A stretch of DNA of 57,955 bases from Candidatus Dactylopiibacterium carminicum (GTDB taxonomy: Bacteria > Pseudomonadota > Gammaproteobacteria > Burkholderiales > Rhodocyclaceae). The notes beneath the pieces are model-generated. The model was given only the letters and a program-made list of their open reading frames with translations, did no database searches and was not told where the DNA came from. Below, in pieces: positions 40,406 to 49,365 of the stretch. The number at the start of each line of letters is the position of its first letter. Position 1 is the first letter of the stretch. Position numbers and translations under genes: made by a program. The stretch covers positions 1 through 57,955 of the forward strand of contig NZ_MDUX01000018.1 in the NCBI RefSeq assembly GCF_014736495.1, given 5' to 3'.

Positions 40406-41290
40406 ATGGACGTGCGACAACTCAAGTACTTCGTGGCGGTGGCCGAGGAGCGCAACATCAGCCGTGCGGCCGAGCGGCTGCACATCTCGCAGCCGCCGCT
40501 CACGCGGCAGATCCAGCAACTGGAGGAATACACCGGCGCGCAGTTGTTCCGCCGTACGCACTGGGGCGTGGAGCTGACCGATGCCGGCGAGCTTTTGCTC
40601 ACCCATGCGCGCCAGATACTGGCTCAGGTGGCGCTGGCCGACGAGCTCACCCGGCGTGCCGGGCGGGGCGAGGCCGGCCGGCTGGATGTCGGTGTGTATG
40701 GCTCGGCCATGCTGGGTATCGTGCCGCAGATCCTCAACGGTTTTTCCGCCAGTCGGCCCGAGGTCGAGCTGGTGCTGCACAACGCGCCCAAGGGCGCGCA
40801 GATCGAAGCCTTGCACCGGGGGCGCATCCTCGTTGCCTTCGACCGCTACCTGCCCGAGTCGCCCGGGCTGCGCATCGAGCCCGTGTGTGCCGAGCCGGTG
40901 CTGGTGGCGCTGAACGCCCGCCATCCGCTGGCCGCGCAGTCCGAGATCGCCATTGCCTCGCTGCGCCATGAGGCCTTCATCGGCGAGCAGGACAATGCGG
41001 TATTCACCGCCACGCGCGACCTCTTCCGCCAGGCCGGATTCGAGCCGCGCGTGCGCCAGCGCGCCACCGACATGATTTCCGCCACGGTGATGGTCGCCGG
41101 AGGCTTCGGCACGGCGCTGGTGCCTGCCTCGGTGCGTGCCCTGCAACTGCCCAACGTCGTCTACCGGCCGCTGGCGGGCGAGGTGCGTGTGCTGCTGCAT
41201 TGCGCCTGGCGCGGCGACGAGCAGAGCCCGCTGCTGCTGGCGTTGCTGCATGCGGTGCGTGCCTTTCAGGCCACGCAGCATGCGGGTTGA
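40406..41290 (+). CDS. LysR-family transcriptional regulator (CatM/BenM-like)
   Basis: A 294-residue LysR regulator. N-terminal winged helix MDVRQLKYFVAVAEERNISRA with the recognition helix LHISQPPLTRQIQQLEEYTG, a linker helix, and the periplasmic-binding-like effector domain (GRLDVGVYGSAMLGIVPQIL onward). The two-half effector domain resembles regulators of aromatic and muconate catabolism. The ATG at 40406 follows ACGGGAG; an upstream extension into the repeat is rejected. No divergent catabolic operon adjoins, so its target is unknown. Confidence 0.9.
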   Translation: MDVRQLKYFVAVAEERNISRAAERLHISQPPLTRQIQQLEEYTGAQLFRRTHWGVELTDAGELLLTHARQILAQVALADELTRRAGRGEAGRLDVGVYGSAMLGIVPQILNGFSASRPEVELVLHNAPKGAQIEALHRGRILVAFDRYLPESPGLRIEPVCAEPVLVALNARHPLAAQSEIAIASLRHEAFIGEQDNAVFTATRDLFRQAGFEPRVRQRATDMISATVMVAGGFGTALVPASVRALQLPNVVYRPLAGEVRVLLHCAWRGDEQSPLLLALLHAVRAFQATQHAG

Positions 41291-41449
41291 GCCGGGATGG
41301 GGTGCCGGCCGGTGCCTCATCCGCAATATCCGGGCTTGAAGAAGCGCATTCCGCGTACCAGCATGAAGTCTGGCCGGGCTCTGCCGGCAGCTTGCTGATA
41401 GCGGAACGAGCGGTGTCGCCTGCGTTCCATGTTGAGCGCGAGGTGGCCC

Positions 41450-42391
41450 ATGAAACGAACCGTCTTGTACAGCACGGCGCGCGCGGAACCTGTCCGGCCC
41501 ATCGCGGAAGAAACGCAGGTGAGGCCACCGCCCTGGCGCAGGCGTTGGCCGTTGCCAGCAGTCCGGCGCAGCCTTGCAGGCATCGCGTTGCTGGCGCTGG
41601 CAGTGCTGGCCGGTGGAGCGATCCAGCGCCATCTGTCTTCCGCATCGCCTTTGCCGACGCAAGCGGACATCGACCGCGCCGTACTGCGTACGCTTGAAAA
41701 GGAATCCCTCCCGTCCCAGGTGGCAAAAGCCTCTGCGCTGATTGGGCCCTCCATCGTGCGTGTCGTCGGGCTGGGTCATCCGGAGCCCACCATGACGCCG
41801 GCCACGCCGGGGCGTGCGGGGAAGGCCAAACCCGAAAGCGAAGCCGGGGCGGCCGACCTTGCCATCGGCACGGGTGTGGTGATCACCGAAACGGGCGCGA
41901 TCCTGACCAACCTGCATGTCGTCAGCGGCGCCCGGCAGCTCAGGGTGAGCTTCGCCGATGGTTCGGAGTCGCCCGCATTTCTCGCCGGTGTCGATCCAGC
42001 GAACGATCTGGCCGTATTGCGGGCGGCCAGGGTGCCGGACGACCTGCAGCCGGCCACCCTGGTTTCCACAGCCGGCCTGCGCCCGGGTGACATGGTGGCA
42101 GCCGTCGGCTTTCCCTTCGGATTTGGCCCTTCGGTGTCTTCCGGCGTGGTCTCCGGCCTGAAGCGGGAGTTCCGTTCGGCAGACGGCGAACGGATGCTGA
42201 GCAACCTGATCCAGTTCGATGCGGCTGCCAACCCCGGGAACTCCGGCGGGCCGCTGGTGAACATGAAAGGCGAGGTGGTGGGCATCGTCACTGCGCTGCT
42301 CAACCCGGTGCAGCAGCGTTTCTTCGTCGGGCTCGGCTTTGCCGTGCCGATCGAGAATGCGGCGGCGGCGGTCGGCATGTCGCCTTTCTGA
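41450..42391 (+). CDS. Membrane-anchored trypsin-like serine protease lacking PDZ domain (S1C/HtrA-like)
   Basis: A 313-residue protein with an N-terminal cytosolic basic stretch, one membrane anchor (about 42-58, SLAGIALLALAVLAGGA), and a periplasmic chymotrypsin-like domain. The catalytic triad is visible: His156 (TNLHVV), Asp186 (NDLAVL) and Ser265 (NPGNSGGPLV). HtrA/DegP proteins carry one or two PDZ domains after this, but here the chain ends about 48 residues after the serine at GMSPF. The last bases fuse with repeat copy 2 (the TGA stop overlaps the AGAACCTG start), so the end may be an insertion-derived truncation, although relatives without PDZ exist. The ATG at 41450 is preferred to one at 41429. 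Confidence 0.85.
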   Translation: MKRTVLYSTARAEPVRPIAEETQVRPPPWRRRWPLPAVRRSLAGIALLALAVLAGGAIQRHLSSASPLPTQADIDRAVLRTLEKESLPSQVAKASALIGPSIVRVVGLGHPEPTMTPATPGRAGKAKPESEAGAADLAIGTGVVITETGAILTNLHVVSGARQLRVSFADGSESPAFLAGVDPANDLAVLRAARVPDDLQPATLVSTAGLRPGDMVAAVGFPFGFGPSVSSGVVSGLKREFRSADGERMLSNLIQFDAAANPGNSGGPLVNMKGEVVGIVTALLNPVQQRFFVGLGFAVPIENAAAAVGMSPF

Positions 42392-42604
42392 GAACCTGTT
42401 CAAAGTCTGTAGCGAGAGGGCGTCAGCGGGGGCGTAGGCAGCAAACAGCCGAGCGTAGCTCTGCGCTGCCGCAGCCGGTTTGCTATGCAAAGCAAACCGT
42501 GGAAAAGAGCAGCGCAGGAACCGGAGTGTATGTGGATACATGAGGATTCCGAGCAGCACATGAGCCCCGATCACGGCCTCGCAGTAAGACTATGAACAGG
42601 TTCT
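42391..42604 (-). repeat. MITE-like palindromic repeat, family 1, copy 2
   Basis: AGAACCTGTTCAAAGTCTGT ... AGTCTATGAACAGGTTCT-like ends, 214 bp. It is the reverse orientation of copy 1, near-identical over the shared part, with 71 extra internal bases that include a GGTTTGC / GCAAACC hairpin. Both flanks read CTGAG, and the left one contains the protease TGA stop. It separates the protease gene from the MoxR operon. Confidence 0.88.
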
Positions 42605-42646
42605 GAGCCGTTTCCGCGTGTTTTCCACCACAACCAGGATCCGACC

Positions 42647-43657
42647 ATGAGCACATCACAAGCCAGACATGCCGAAGTGGCCGCCCTGATGGAGCGCATC
42701 CTCTACGAGGTGAAGAAGCTGATCGTGGGGCAGGATCAGTTTCTCGAACGGGTGATGGTGGCCATTCTGGCGCAGGGGCACCTGCTCGTCGAAGGCGTGC
42801 CGGGGCTGGCCAAGACGCTGACCGTGAAGACGCTGGCGGCCACGCTCAGTGGCGGCTTCCGGCGCATCCAGTTCACGCCCGATCTGGTGCCGGCCGATCT
42901 CATCGGCAATCGCATCTACAACCAGAAGACCGGCGAATTCTCGACCACGCTGGGGCCGGTATTCACCCATCTGCTGCTGGCCGATGAAATCAACCGCGCG
43001 CCTGCCAAGGTGCAGAGCGCGCTGCTCGAAGTGATGCAGGAGCGGCAGGTGACGATTGCCGGCGAAACGCACCGCCTGCCGGCGCCCTTCCTGGTGATGG
43101 CCACACAGAACCCGATCGAGACCGAAGGCACCTATCCGCTGCCGGAGGCGCAGGTGGACCGTTTCATGATGAAGGTGCTGGTCGACTACCCCACGCCCGA
43201 GGAAGAGCTGGTGATCGTCCAGCGCGTGACGACCGAGCCTCCCGTCATCAGCGCCATCGCCACCACCGATCAGCTTGCCGCGTTGCAGGCGGAATGCCGC
43301 AAGGGTTTCGTCGAGCCCGCGCTGATGCAGTATGCGGTGCGTCTGGTGTGCGCCACGCGCGAGCCGGGGCGTTACGGCTTGCCGGATTTCGCGCCCTTGC
43401 TCACCTTCGGTGCCAGCCCGCGGGCAAGCATCAGCCTGGTCGAAGGGGCGCGGGCGCTGGCCTTCCTGCGCGGGCGCGATTACGTGCTGCCGGAAGACAT
43501 GACCGAACTGGTGCCCGATGTGCTGCGCCATCGCCTGGTGCTGAGTTATCAGGCGCTGGCCGAAGGTCTCGATGCGGATGCGCTGATCGTCAGGTTGATG
43601 CAGCACATTCCTGCGCCGCAGAAAGCCCTGGAGCCCGGCCATGTCGCCCCTGCCTGA
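42647..43657 (+). CDS. MoxR-family AAA+ ATPase
   Basis: A 336-residue chaperone-like ATPase. Walker A GVPGLAKT at 50-57, Walker B LLLADEINRAPAKVQSALLE, sensor 1 LVMATQNPIETEGTY, and the arginine-finger region PEAQVDRFMMK are all intact. MoxR proteins work with VWA-domain partners to insert metals or assemble complexes. The following DUF58 and VWA genes overlap it, forming the usual MoxR-DUF58-VWA operon. Confidence 0.95.
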   Translation: MSTSQARHAEVAALMERILYEVKKLIVGQDQFLERVMVAILAQGHLLVEGVPGLAKTLTVKTLAATLSGGFRRIQFTPDLVPADLIGNRIYNQKTGEFSTTLGPVFTHLLLADEINRAPAKVQSALLEVMQERQVTIAGETHRLPAPFLVMATQNPIETEGTYPLPEAQVDRFMMKVLVDYPTPEEELVIVQRVTTEPPVISAIATTDQLAALQAECRKGFVEPALMQYAVRLVCATREPGRYGLPDFAPLLTFGASPRASISLVEGARALAFLRGRDYVLPEDMTELVPDVLRHRLVLSYQALAEGLDADALIVRLMQHIPAPQKALEPGHVAPA

Positions 43658-44588
43658 CGCCGAAGCGCTGCTGCTGCGCCTCGAATGGACCGTGATCCGC
43701 CGTCTGGACGGATTGCTGCATGGCGACTACCGCAGTTTCTTCCGTGGCCCCGGGCTGGATCTTGCAGATCTGCGTGAATACCAGCATCACGACGATGTGC
43801 GCCATATCGACTGGAACGTCACCGCGCGCATGCAGACGCCCCATGTGCGCGAGTACAACGAGGATCGCGACCTCACCGCCTGGTTCCTGCTGGATCTCTC
43901 TGCCTCGCTGGACTTCGGCACCCGTATCAAGAAGCAGGCCGTATCGGCCGAATTCGTCGGCGTGCTGGCGCGTCTGCTGACCCGCCACGGCAACCGCATC
44001 GGGGCGCTGTGCTACGGCAGCCAGGTGGATACGGTGATCCCCGCGCGCAGCGGCCGTCTGCAGGTGCTCCACCTGCTGCGCGTGTTGCTGGCCCGGCCGG
44101 TGACCCGGCCCGCGCCGACCCAGCTTGCCGCGCTGCTGGCGCATGCCGCGCGGATCCTGCCGCGCCGGGCGCTGGTCTTCGTGGTTTCGGATTTCATCAG
44201 CACGCCGGGCTGGGAGCGCGTACTGGGGCGGCTGGCCATGCGCCACGAGGTGATCGCCGTGCGCCTTTCGGATCCACTGGAGCACGAATTGCCCGATATC
44301 GGCATGCTGTTGCTCGAAGATCCGGAAAGCGGCGAACAGCTCTTCGTCGACACCCATGACAAAAGCTTCCGCCACCGTTTCGCCGGGCTGGCCGCCGAGC
44401 GTGAAGCTGCCTTGCGCACTGCTTTTGCCGAGGCAGGCGTCGACGCGCTGGAACTCTCCACCGAAGGGGATCTGATGGATGCCCTGCTGCGCTTTGCCGA
44501 TCTGCGTGCCCTGCGCAGCCGCATGAGCGGTAGCGGCGTGCCGTCCCATCTTGTTTCGGCCGCTGGCGCGAAGGAGGGCAGACGATGA
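43641..44588 (+). CDS. DUF58 family protein of MoxR operon
   Basis: A 315-residue DUF58 protein, a truncated VWA-like fold. The signature RGPGLDLADLREYQHHDDVR is followed by HIDWNVTARM, TAWFLLDLSASLDFG and VVSDFISTPGWERV. It overlaps moxR by 17 bp and the VWA gene by 4 bp, so the three are one translational unit. It lacks a membrane segment; function as an adaptor between MoxR and the VWA protein is inferred from the family. Confidence 0.93.
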   Translation: MSPLPDAEALLLRLEWTVIRRLDGLLHGDYRSFFRGPGLDLADLREYQHHDDVRHIDWNVTARMQTPHVREYNEDRDLTAWFLLDLSASLDFGTRIKKQAVSAEFVGVLARLLTRHGNRIGALCYGSQVDTVIPARSGRLQVLHLLRVLLARPVTRPAPTQLAALLAHAARILPRRALVFVVSDFISTPGWERVLGRLAMRHEVIAVRLSDPLEHELPDIGMLLLEDPESGEQLFVDTHDKSFRHRFAGLAAEREAALRTAFAEAGVDALELSTEGDLMDALLRFADLRALRSRMSGSGVPSHLVSAAGAKEGRR

Positions 44589-45628
44589 CATTCCAGTGGC
44601 CTCTGGCCTTGTGGGCCTTGCTGCTCGTTCCGGCCTTCATCGGGTTGTATGTGCTGATCCTGCGGCGGCGCAAGCGCGTTGCCGTGCGCTACGCGAATCT
44701 GGCGCTGGTGCGCGAGGCCCTGGGCCCGGGCAATGCGCTGCGTCGCCATGTGCCGCCATTGTTGATGCTGCTGGCGTTGGCCCTGATGCTCCTTGCCGCC
44801 TCGCGGCCGGTCATGACTCTCACGCTGCCCATACAGCAGCAGACCGTGATTCTGGCCATGGATGTGTCCGGCAGCATGCGCGCCACCGATGTGCAGCCGA
44901 ACCGTATCGAGGCCTCGCAGGCGGCCGCCAAGGCCTTCATCAAGGCGCAGCCGGCAAGTACCAAGGTCGGCATCATCGCCTTTGCCGGCACCGCGTCGGT
45001 CGTGCAGCCGCCCACGCGCAACCATGAAGATCTGATTGCTGCCATCGACCGCTTTCAGCTCCAGCGCGGTACTGCCATCGGCAGCGGTCTGCTGCTGTCG
45101 CTCGCCACCCTGTTGCCGGACAGCGGCATCGACATCGCGCAGATGCTCTATGGTGACGACGCGCGGCGTGGCGACAATCAACCGATCGGTCAGGATAAGG
45201 TTCGCGAGCCGTTCGAGCCGGTGCCGCCGGGCTCCAATACCTCCAGCGCGATCATCCTGCTCACCGATGGCCAGCGCACCACCGGGCCTGATTCGCTCGA
45301 TGCGGCGAAGATGGCTGCCGAGCGCGGCGTTCGCGTCTATACCGTCGGCATCGGAACCCGCGAAGGCGAAACCATCGGTTTCGAGGGCTGGTCGATGCGT
45401 GTCCAGCTCGATGAAAACACTCTGCGCAAGATGGCAGAGATGACGCTGGGAGAATACTTCCATGCCAGCACGGCGCCGGACCTCACCAAGGTCTACGAAG
45501 CCCTGAACTCGCGCATTGCCTTCGAGAAGAAGCAGACCGAGATCAGCGGCCTGATTGCCGCCCTTGCCGCCGCGCTGATCTCCATTGCGGCAGCACTTTC
45601 GCTATGGTGGCATGGGCGGGCGATCTGA
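44585..45628 (+). CDS. VWA-domain membrane protein (BatA-like)
   Basis: A 347-residue protein with membrane helices near residues 5-25 and 55-73 and a last one at the C-terminus (SGLIAALAAALISIAAALSL). A periplasmic VWA domain between carries the metal-ion-dependent adhesion site AMDVSGSMRATD (Asp93, Ser95, Ser97) and the later acidic site LLTDGQRTTG. This is the BatA layout. It ends the operon; its TGA stop directly abuts repeat copy 3. Confidence 0.93.
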   Translation: MTFQWPLALWALLLVPAFIGLYVLILRRRKRVAVRYANLALVREALGPGNALRRHVPPLLMLLALALMLLAASRPVMTLTLPIQQQTVILAMDVSGSMRATDVQPNRIEASQAAAKAFIKAQPASTKVGIIAFAGTASVVQPPTRNHEDLIAAIDRFQLQRGTAIGSGLLLSLATLLPDSGIDIAQMLYGDDARRGDNQPIGQDKVREPFEPVPPGSNTSSAIILLTDGQRTTGPDSLDAAKMAAERGVRVYTVGIGTREGETIGFEGWSMRVQLDENTLRKMAEMTLGEYFHASTAPDLTKVYEALNSRIAFEKKQTEISGLIAALAAALISIAAALSLWWHGRAI

Positions 45629-45725
45629 GCGCCTGTTGATGGTCTGCTGCAAGGCTGTGAGCGGGGCGCATGCGCTGCTTTTCATCCCGCCGACGGCCTC
45701 TCGCGACAGTCTTTGAACCGGCGCT
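45628..45725 (+). repeat. MITE-like palindromic repeat, family 1, copy 3 (short and degenerate)
   Basis: AGCGCCTGTTGATGGTCT ... GGCCTCTCGCGACAGTCTTT ... GAACCGGCGCT, 98 bp. It lacks the central GTATCCACATACACTCC block of copies 1 and 2 but keeps the ends and the GACGGCCTCTCGCGACAG block. CTGAG lies on both sides, the left one covering the TGA stop of the VWA gene. Confidence 0.75.
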
Positions 45726-45817
45726 GAGCATCCTCTGCAGCCGTCCTGCTGCCGGTTGTGCGATGCTTGCAAAGCTGATCCTTCCTGCGTAAAGGGCAAC
45801 TTTCAGGCACGGACCCG

Positions 45818-46345
45818 ATGAAGCCGACGATGATCCTCGAAACCCCCCGTCTGATCCTGCGGCGCCACGGCGTGCAGGATCATCCCTGGCTGCAGCACCT
45901 GTTCGCCGATCCGGCGGTGATGCGGCATGCCTTTGCCGGACACCCTTTCACGGAGGCCGAGACGCGGGCCTTTCTCGACGCGTACGGCGCCAGGCCTGAC
46001 GAAGCGCATGGCATCGGCGTGATCGTGGCACGCGACACCGGGAGCCTGCTCGGCGTGGCCGGTCTGCTGCCCTGCGATGCGCTCGGTGAAGACGATGTCG
46101 AACTCGGCTTCGTGCTCGCCACCGCCGCACAAGGCCGGGGCTATGCGCAGGAGATCGGCCGAGCCCAGATCGACCACGCTTTCTCGGCGTTCGGAAAATC
46201 CCGCGTGCTGGCGCTCGCCTCGCCGCACAACCAGGCCTCGCTCAAAGCGCTGGAGCGCCTCGGCATGCAGCCTTTCGGCGAGGTGGAATCCCCGCAACGC
46301 GGGCCGCGCCTGGTGCGTGTGGCATTCCGCCCGCAAGCCGCCTGA
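45818..46345 (+). CDS. GNAT-family N-acetyltransferase (RimJ/RimL type)
   Basis: A 175-residue acetyltransferase of the RimJ/RimL subgroup. TPRLILRRHGVQDHPWL leads to the acetyl-CoA loop VLATAAQGRGYAQEIGRA and ALASPHNQASLKALERLGMQ. The substrate is probably a protein N-terminus or small amine, and cannot be told from sequence. The ATG at 45818 lies behind a weak site. It lies between repeat copy 3 and the broken permease gene, and stands alone. Confidence 0.88.
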   Translation: MKPTMILETPRLILRRHGVQDHPWLQHLFADPAVMRHAFAGHPFTEAETRAFLDAYGARPDEAHGIGVIVARDTGSLLGVAGLLPCDALGEDDVELGFVLATAAQGRGYAQEIGRAQIDHAFSAFGKSRVLALASPHNQASLKALERLGMQPFGEVESPQRGPRLVRVAFRPQAA

Positions 46346-46481
46346 GCTCGGCCCGACCGCGTCCTTTCACCCGCTCGCCGGAGCCCTTCGCCACCGCCTT
46401 ACCGCCAGTGCCGAACTGACGGATAATGCGCCCCTTTTTGCATACAAACCGCCATCGGCGGACATAACGAGGGGACTGGAG

Positions 46482-47880
46482 ATGAGCCTGTTTCGCACCA
46501 AGGATATTGACGCAATGATCGCTGGCCAGACCAGCGGAGAAGGCCTGAAGAAAGTGCTCGGGCCGCTGGATCTGGTCTTGCTGGGCATCGGCGCCATCAT
46601 CGGCACCGGCATCTTCGTCCTGACCGGCACCGGCGCCCTGACCGCCGGCCCCGCGCTGACGCTGTCCTTCGTCCTGGCCGGCCTGGCCTGCGGTTTCGCT
46701 GCCCTGTGCTATGCCGAATTCGCGTCTACCGTGCCGGTCTCCGGCTCGATCTATACCTATGCCTACAGCACGCTGGGCGAGCTGGTGGCCTGGATCATCG
46801 GCTGGGATCTGATCCTCGAATACGGCCTGGCGACTTCGGCCGTTTCGGTGGGCTGGTCAGGCTATTGTCAGTCGCTGCTGGCCGGTTTCGGCATCAAGCT
46901 GCCGGTGGCGCTGAGCGCGGCACCCGGCTCCATCCCCGGCGTGAGCACGGTGATCAACCTGCCGGCCGCCCTGATCATGCTGGCCGTCACCTTCGTGCTG
47001 TCGCGCGGGGTGCGTGAATCGGCAAGGCTCAACAACGTGATGGTGGCCGTGAAGCTCGCCGTGATCTGCCTGTTCATCGCCGTGGGCGTCTGGCATGTGA
47101 AGCCGGAAAACTGGCAGCCCTTCATGCCTTTCGGCTTCTCCGGCGTGTTCAATGCCGCCGCCGTGATGTTCTGCCTACATCGGTTTCGACGCCGTCACCT
47201 CCGCCGCCGAAGAAGTGCGCAACCCGCGCCGCGATCTGCCCGTCGGCATCATCGGCTCGCTGCTGGTGTGCACCCTGCTCTACGTGCTGGTGGCCGGGAT
47301 CATGACCGGCATCGTGCCTTTCGCCAATTTCGCCGGTGTCGATCATCCGGTCTCGCTGGCTCTGCAATACGCGGGCCAGAACTGGGTGGCCGGTTTCATC
47401 GACATGGGCGCGATCATCGGCATGACCACCGTGATTCTGGTCATGGCCTACGGTCAGACGCGCATCCTGTTCGCCATGTCGCGCGACGGTCTGCTGCCCG
47501 CTCGGCTGGCGAAGATCCACCCGCGCTTCTCCACGCCCTTCAACACCACCTGGCTGGTCGGCATCGTGTTCTCCGCCATCGCCGCGCTGGTGCCGTTGAA
47601 CGTGCTCGCCGAGCTGATCAACATCGGCACGCTGGCCGCCTTTTCGCTGATTTCGATCGCCGTGCTGGTGCTGCGCAAGACCCGGCCGGACCTGCCGCGT
47701 GCTTTCCGTTGCCCTGGCGCACCGGTGGTGCCGATGCTTTCCGTGGCGTTCTGCCTGTTCCTGATGGCCTTCCTGCAGAAGGTGACCTGGATCGCCTTCG
47801 GTGCCTGGACGCTGATCGGTCTGGCGATCTATTTCGGCTACGCGCGCAAGCGCTCGCTGCTGCATCCCGGCAGGCCGTAA
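46482..47880 (+). pseudogene. APC-superfamily amino acid permease, broken by a 2-nt deletion
   Basis: Starts MSLFRTKDIDAMIAGQTSGE, typical of CAT-type cationic amino acid permeases. The first frame gives helices one to six (GPLDLVLLGIGAIIGTGIFV and onward) up to NAAAVMFC near 47173. The sequence then continues in another frame as YIGFDAVTSAAEEVRNPRRD, the conserved permease segment, through the remaining helices to 47880. The expected codons there are TTC TTC GCC TAC ATC; the DNA has TTCTGCCTACATC, so two bases are missing. Translation in the first frame runs off into a long shadow. A GGGACTGGAG site precedes the start. No other decay is visible. Confidence 0.88.
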
Positions 47881-47910
47881 GCGGGCGCGGTCAGGCGCGG
47901 CATGATGCGC

Positions 47911-47941
47911 CGCGCTTCCCCGGTGCCGCTGGGGAAGCGCG
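47911..47941 (+). terminator. Perfect 11-bp hairpin after the permease gene
   Basis: CGCGCTTCCCC / GGGGAAGCGCG with a 9-base loop, about 30 bp after the permease stop. No T-tract follows; rho-dependent or partial termination is possible. Confidence 0.55.
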
Positions 47942-47980
47942 TGCGCCGGGCGTTGCGATGACGTGGCTATACTCGGTGCC

Positions 47981-49195
47981 ATGGTCATTCCCATCGTCAA
48001 CCGCATCGAGGCGAAGACCGGCGTTTCCCGTGCGGCACTCGCCGATTCCTTTCTCATCGCGTTGCGCCGCGCGCTGGCGCCGTACCGGGGCTGTGGGCAC
48101 GGTTGCCGCTATTGCGATGGCAGGGCGGAGAAGTACTTCGTGGCGGGCGATTTCGAGCGGGACATCGCTGTCCGCATGAATCTGCCCGGACTGGTGGCCC
48201 GCGATGTGGCCGCCGGCGCCCTCTCGGCCGAATTCGGCGCGATCGGCCTGGGATCGGGCGTCACCGACGTCTATCAGCCGCTGGAGCAGACGCTGGGCCT
48301 GACCCGGCAGACGCTCGAAGCCCTGCTGCCGGCAGGCAATCCCATCAGCGTGCTGACCAAGGGCACGCTGGTGCTGCGGGATTTCGACCTGCTGGCGCGT
48401 TTTCCCAAGGTGCTGGTGATGGTTACGCTCACCACGCTGGATCCGGCTGTCGCGGCAGTCATCGAGCCGGGCGCTCCGGCGCCGGCCGAGCGGCTGGAGG
48501 TGGTCCGCCGTGCCCGCGCGGCGGGCTTTCGCGCCGGCATCATGGCGATGCCCTTGTGCCCGGGCATCAGCGATGGCGAGGCTGACTTCGATGCCCTGCT
48601 CGATGCAGCAGAGCGGGCGGGGGCGGAATTCGTCTGGCCGGGCGGGCTGACCCTGCGGCCCGGACGGCAGAAGGCGTTGTTCCGTCATCTGGTGGGCGAG
48701 CACTGGCCCGCGCTCGGTGGGCGCTACGACCATGTCTTCGGAGAAAACCGCGCATCCGGCATGCCGCGCGCAGCCTGGTCCGGCGCGCTGGCGCTGCGGG
48801 CCGCACGTCAGGCGGAGGCGCGGGGCATGCCCGCCATGCCGCCCTTCGACATCCATCGCGAGCTGCTCAGCCGTGCAGACAGCCTTTTCGTGCTGTTCTG
48901 CCACATGCAGGAGCTTTACCCGCTGCGCGGGGTGGATACCCGGCCGCTCAGGGCCGCCACGGCAGCCTATGGCGACTGGCTGCGGCGCGAGCGTGGCGCA
49001 TTGCGCCGCAAGCGCATCGCGGTGCTGCCGGGTGACCCTTTTCCGCTCAGCCGGCTTCTCGATGAACGACTCGCCGCGCTTTGCGCTGGCGGCGGCTTCG
49101 CGGAGATCGTCGGCAATGAAAAACTGGCCCGGCTTGCCCGCCAGCTCGTCCTCGAGGGCAGGCGCTTCGATTACCCGACGCTGAAGGTGGTCTGA
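47981..49195 (+). CDS. SPL-like radical SAM protein
   Basis: A 404-residue radical SAM enzyme with the cluster motif YRGCGHGCRYC (Cys38, Cys42, Cys45) and the SAM-side segment ISVLTKGTLVLRDFDLLARF, GIMAMPLCPGISDGEADF. This matches the spore-photoproduct-lyase-like (Rv2578c-type) family. True spore DNA is absent in this class, so its substrate is unknown. The ATG at 47981 has no Shine-Dalgarno, and a TATACT lies eight bases upstream (47968-47973), so leaderless transcription starting near the ATG is possible. An upstream in-frame start (47963) is less likely. Confidence 0.85.
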   Translation: MVIPIVNRIEAKTGVSRAALADSFLIALRRALAPYRGCGHGCRYCDGRAEKYFVAGDFERDIAVRMNLPGLVARDVAAGALSAEFGAIGLGSGVTDVYQPLEQTLGLTRQTLEALLPAGNPISVLTKGTLVLRDFDLLARFPKVLVMVTLTTLDPAVAAVIEPGAPAPAERLEVVRRARAAGFRAGIMAMPLCPGISDGEADFDALLDAAERAGAEFVWPGGLTLRPGRQKALFRHLVGEHWPALGGRYDHVFGENRASGMPRAAWSGALALRAARQAEARGMPAMPPFDIHRELLSRADSLFVLFCHMQELYPLRGVDTRPLRAATAAYGDWLRRERGALRRKRIAVLPGDPFPLSRLLDERLAALCAGGGFAEIVGNEKLARLARQLVLEGRRFDYPTLKVV

Positions 49196-49231
49196 ACGGC
49201 CCGGATCTGAGGTAGTGCTTCATGGTCATGT

Positions 49232-49310
49232 CCATACCCATCAGGTATGCAGCAAGACAAATTTGGCATTGGACGGTATGGCCGTCCTGGCCGATGCTGA
49301 CTTCCATACC
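49232..49310. promoter_or_regulatory. Three CCATACC-type motifs upstream of the uronate operon
   Basis: CCATACC at 49232-49238 with the inverse GGTATG at 49244-49249 forms a 6-5-6 palindrome. GGTATGG recurs at 49275-49281 and CCATACC at 49304-49310, all within 80 bp and before the SDR start at 49366. The layout suggests a multi-site operator, possibly for a GntR-type uronate regulator. That is inference; no regulator gene adjoins. Confidence 0.4.
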
Positions 49311-49365
49311 GCATCCCGGTGATTGTCGGCAGGTGCGAAGCGGATTCATAACCGAGGAGACAGTC

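Noticed and set aside
46077..48179. A 700-residue frame across GNAT and APC genes
   Set aside because: Only the part from 46482 to about 47173 is real permease. The upstream part is a shadow of the GNAT gene, and the downstream part is a shadow of the other permease frame and of the radical SAM gene.
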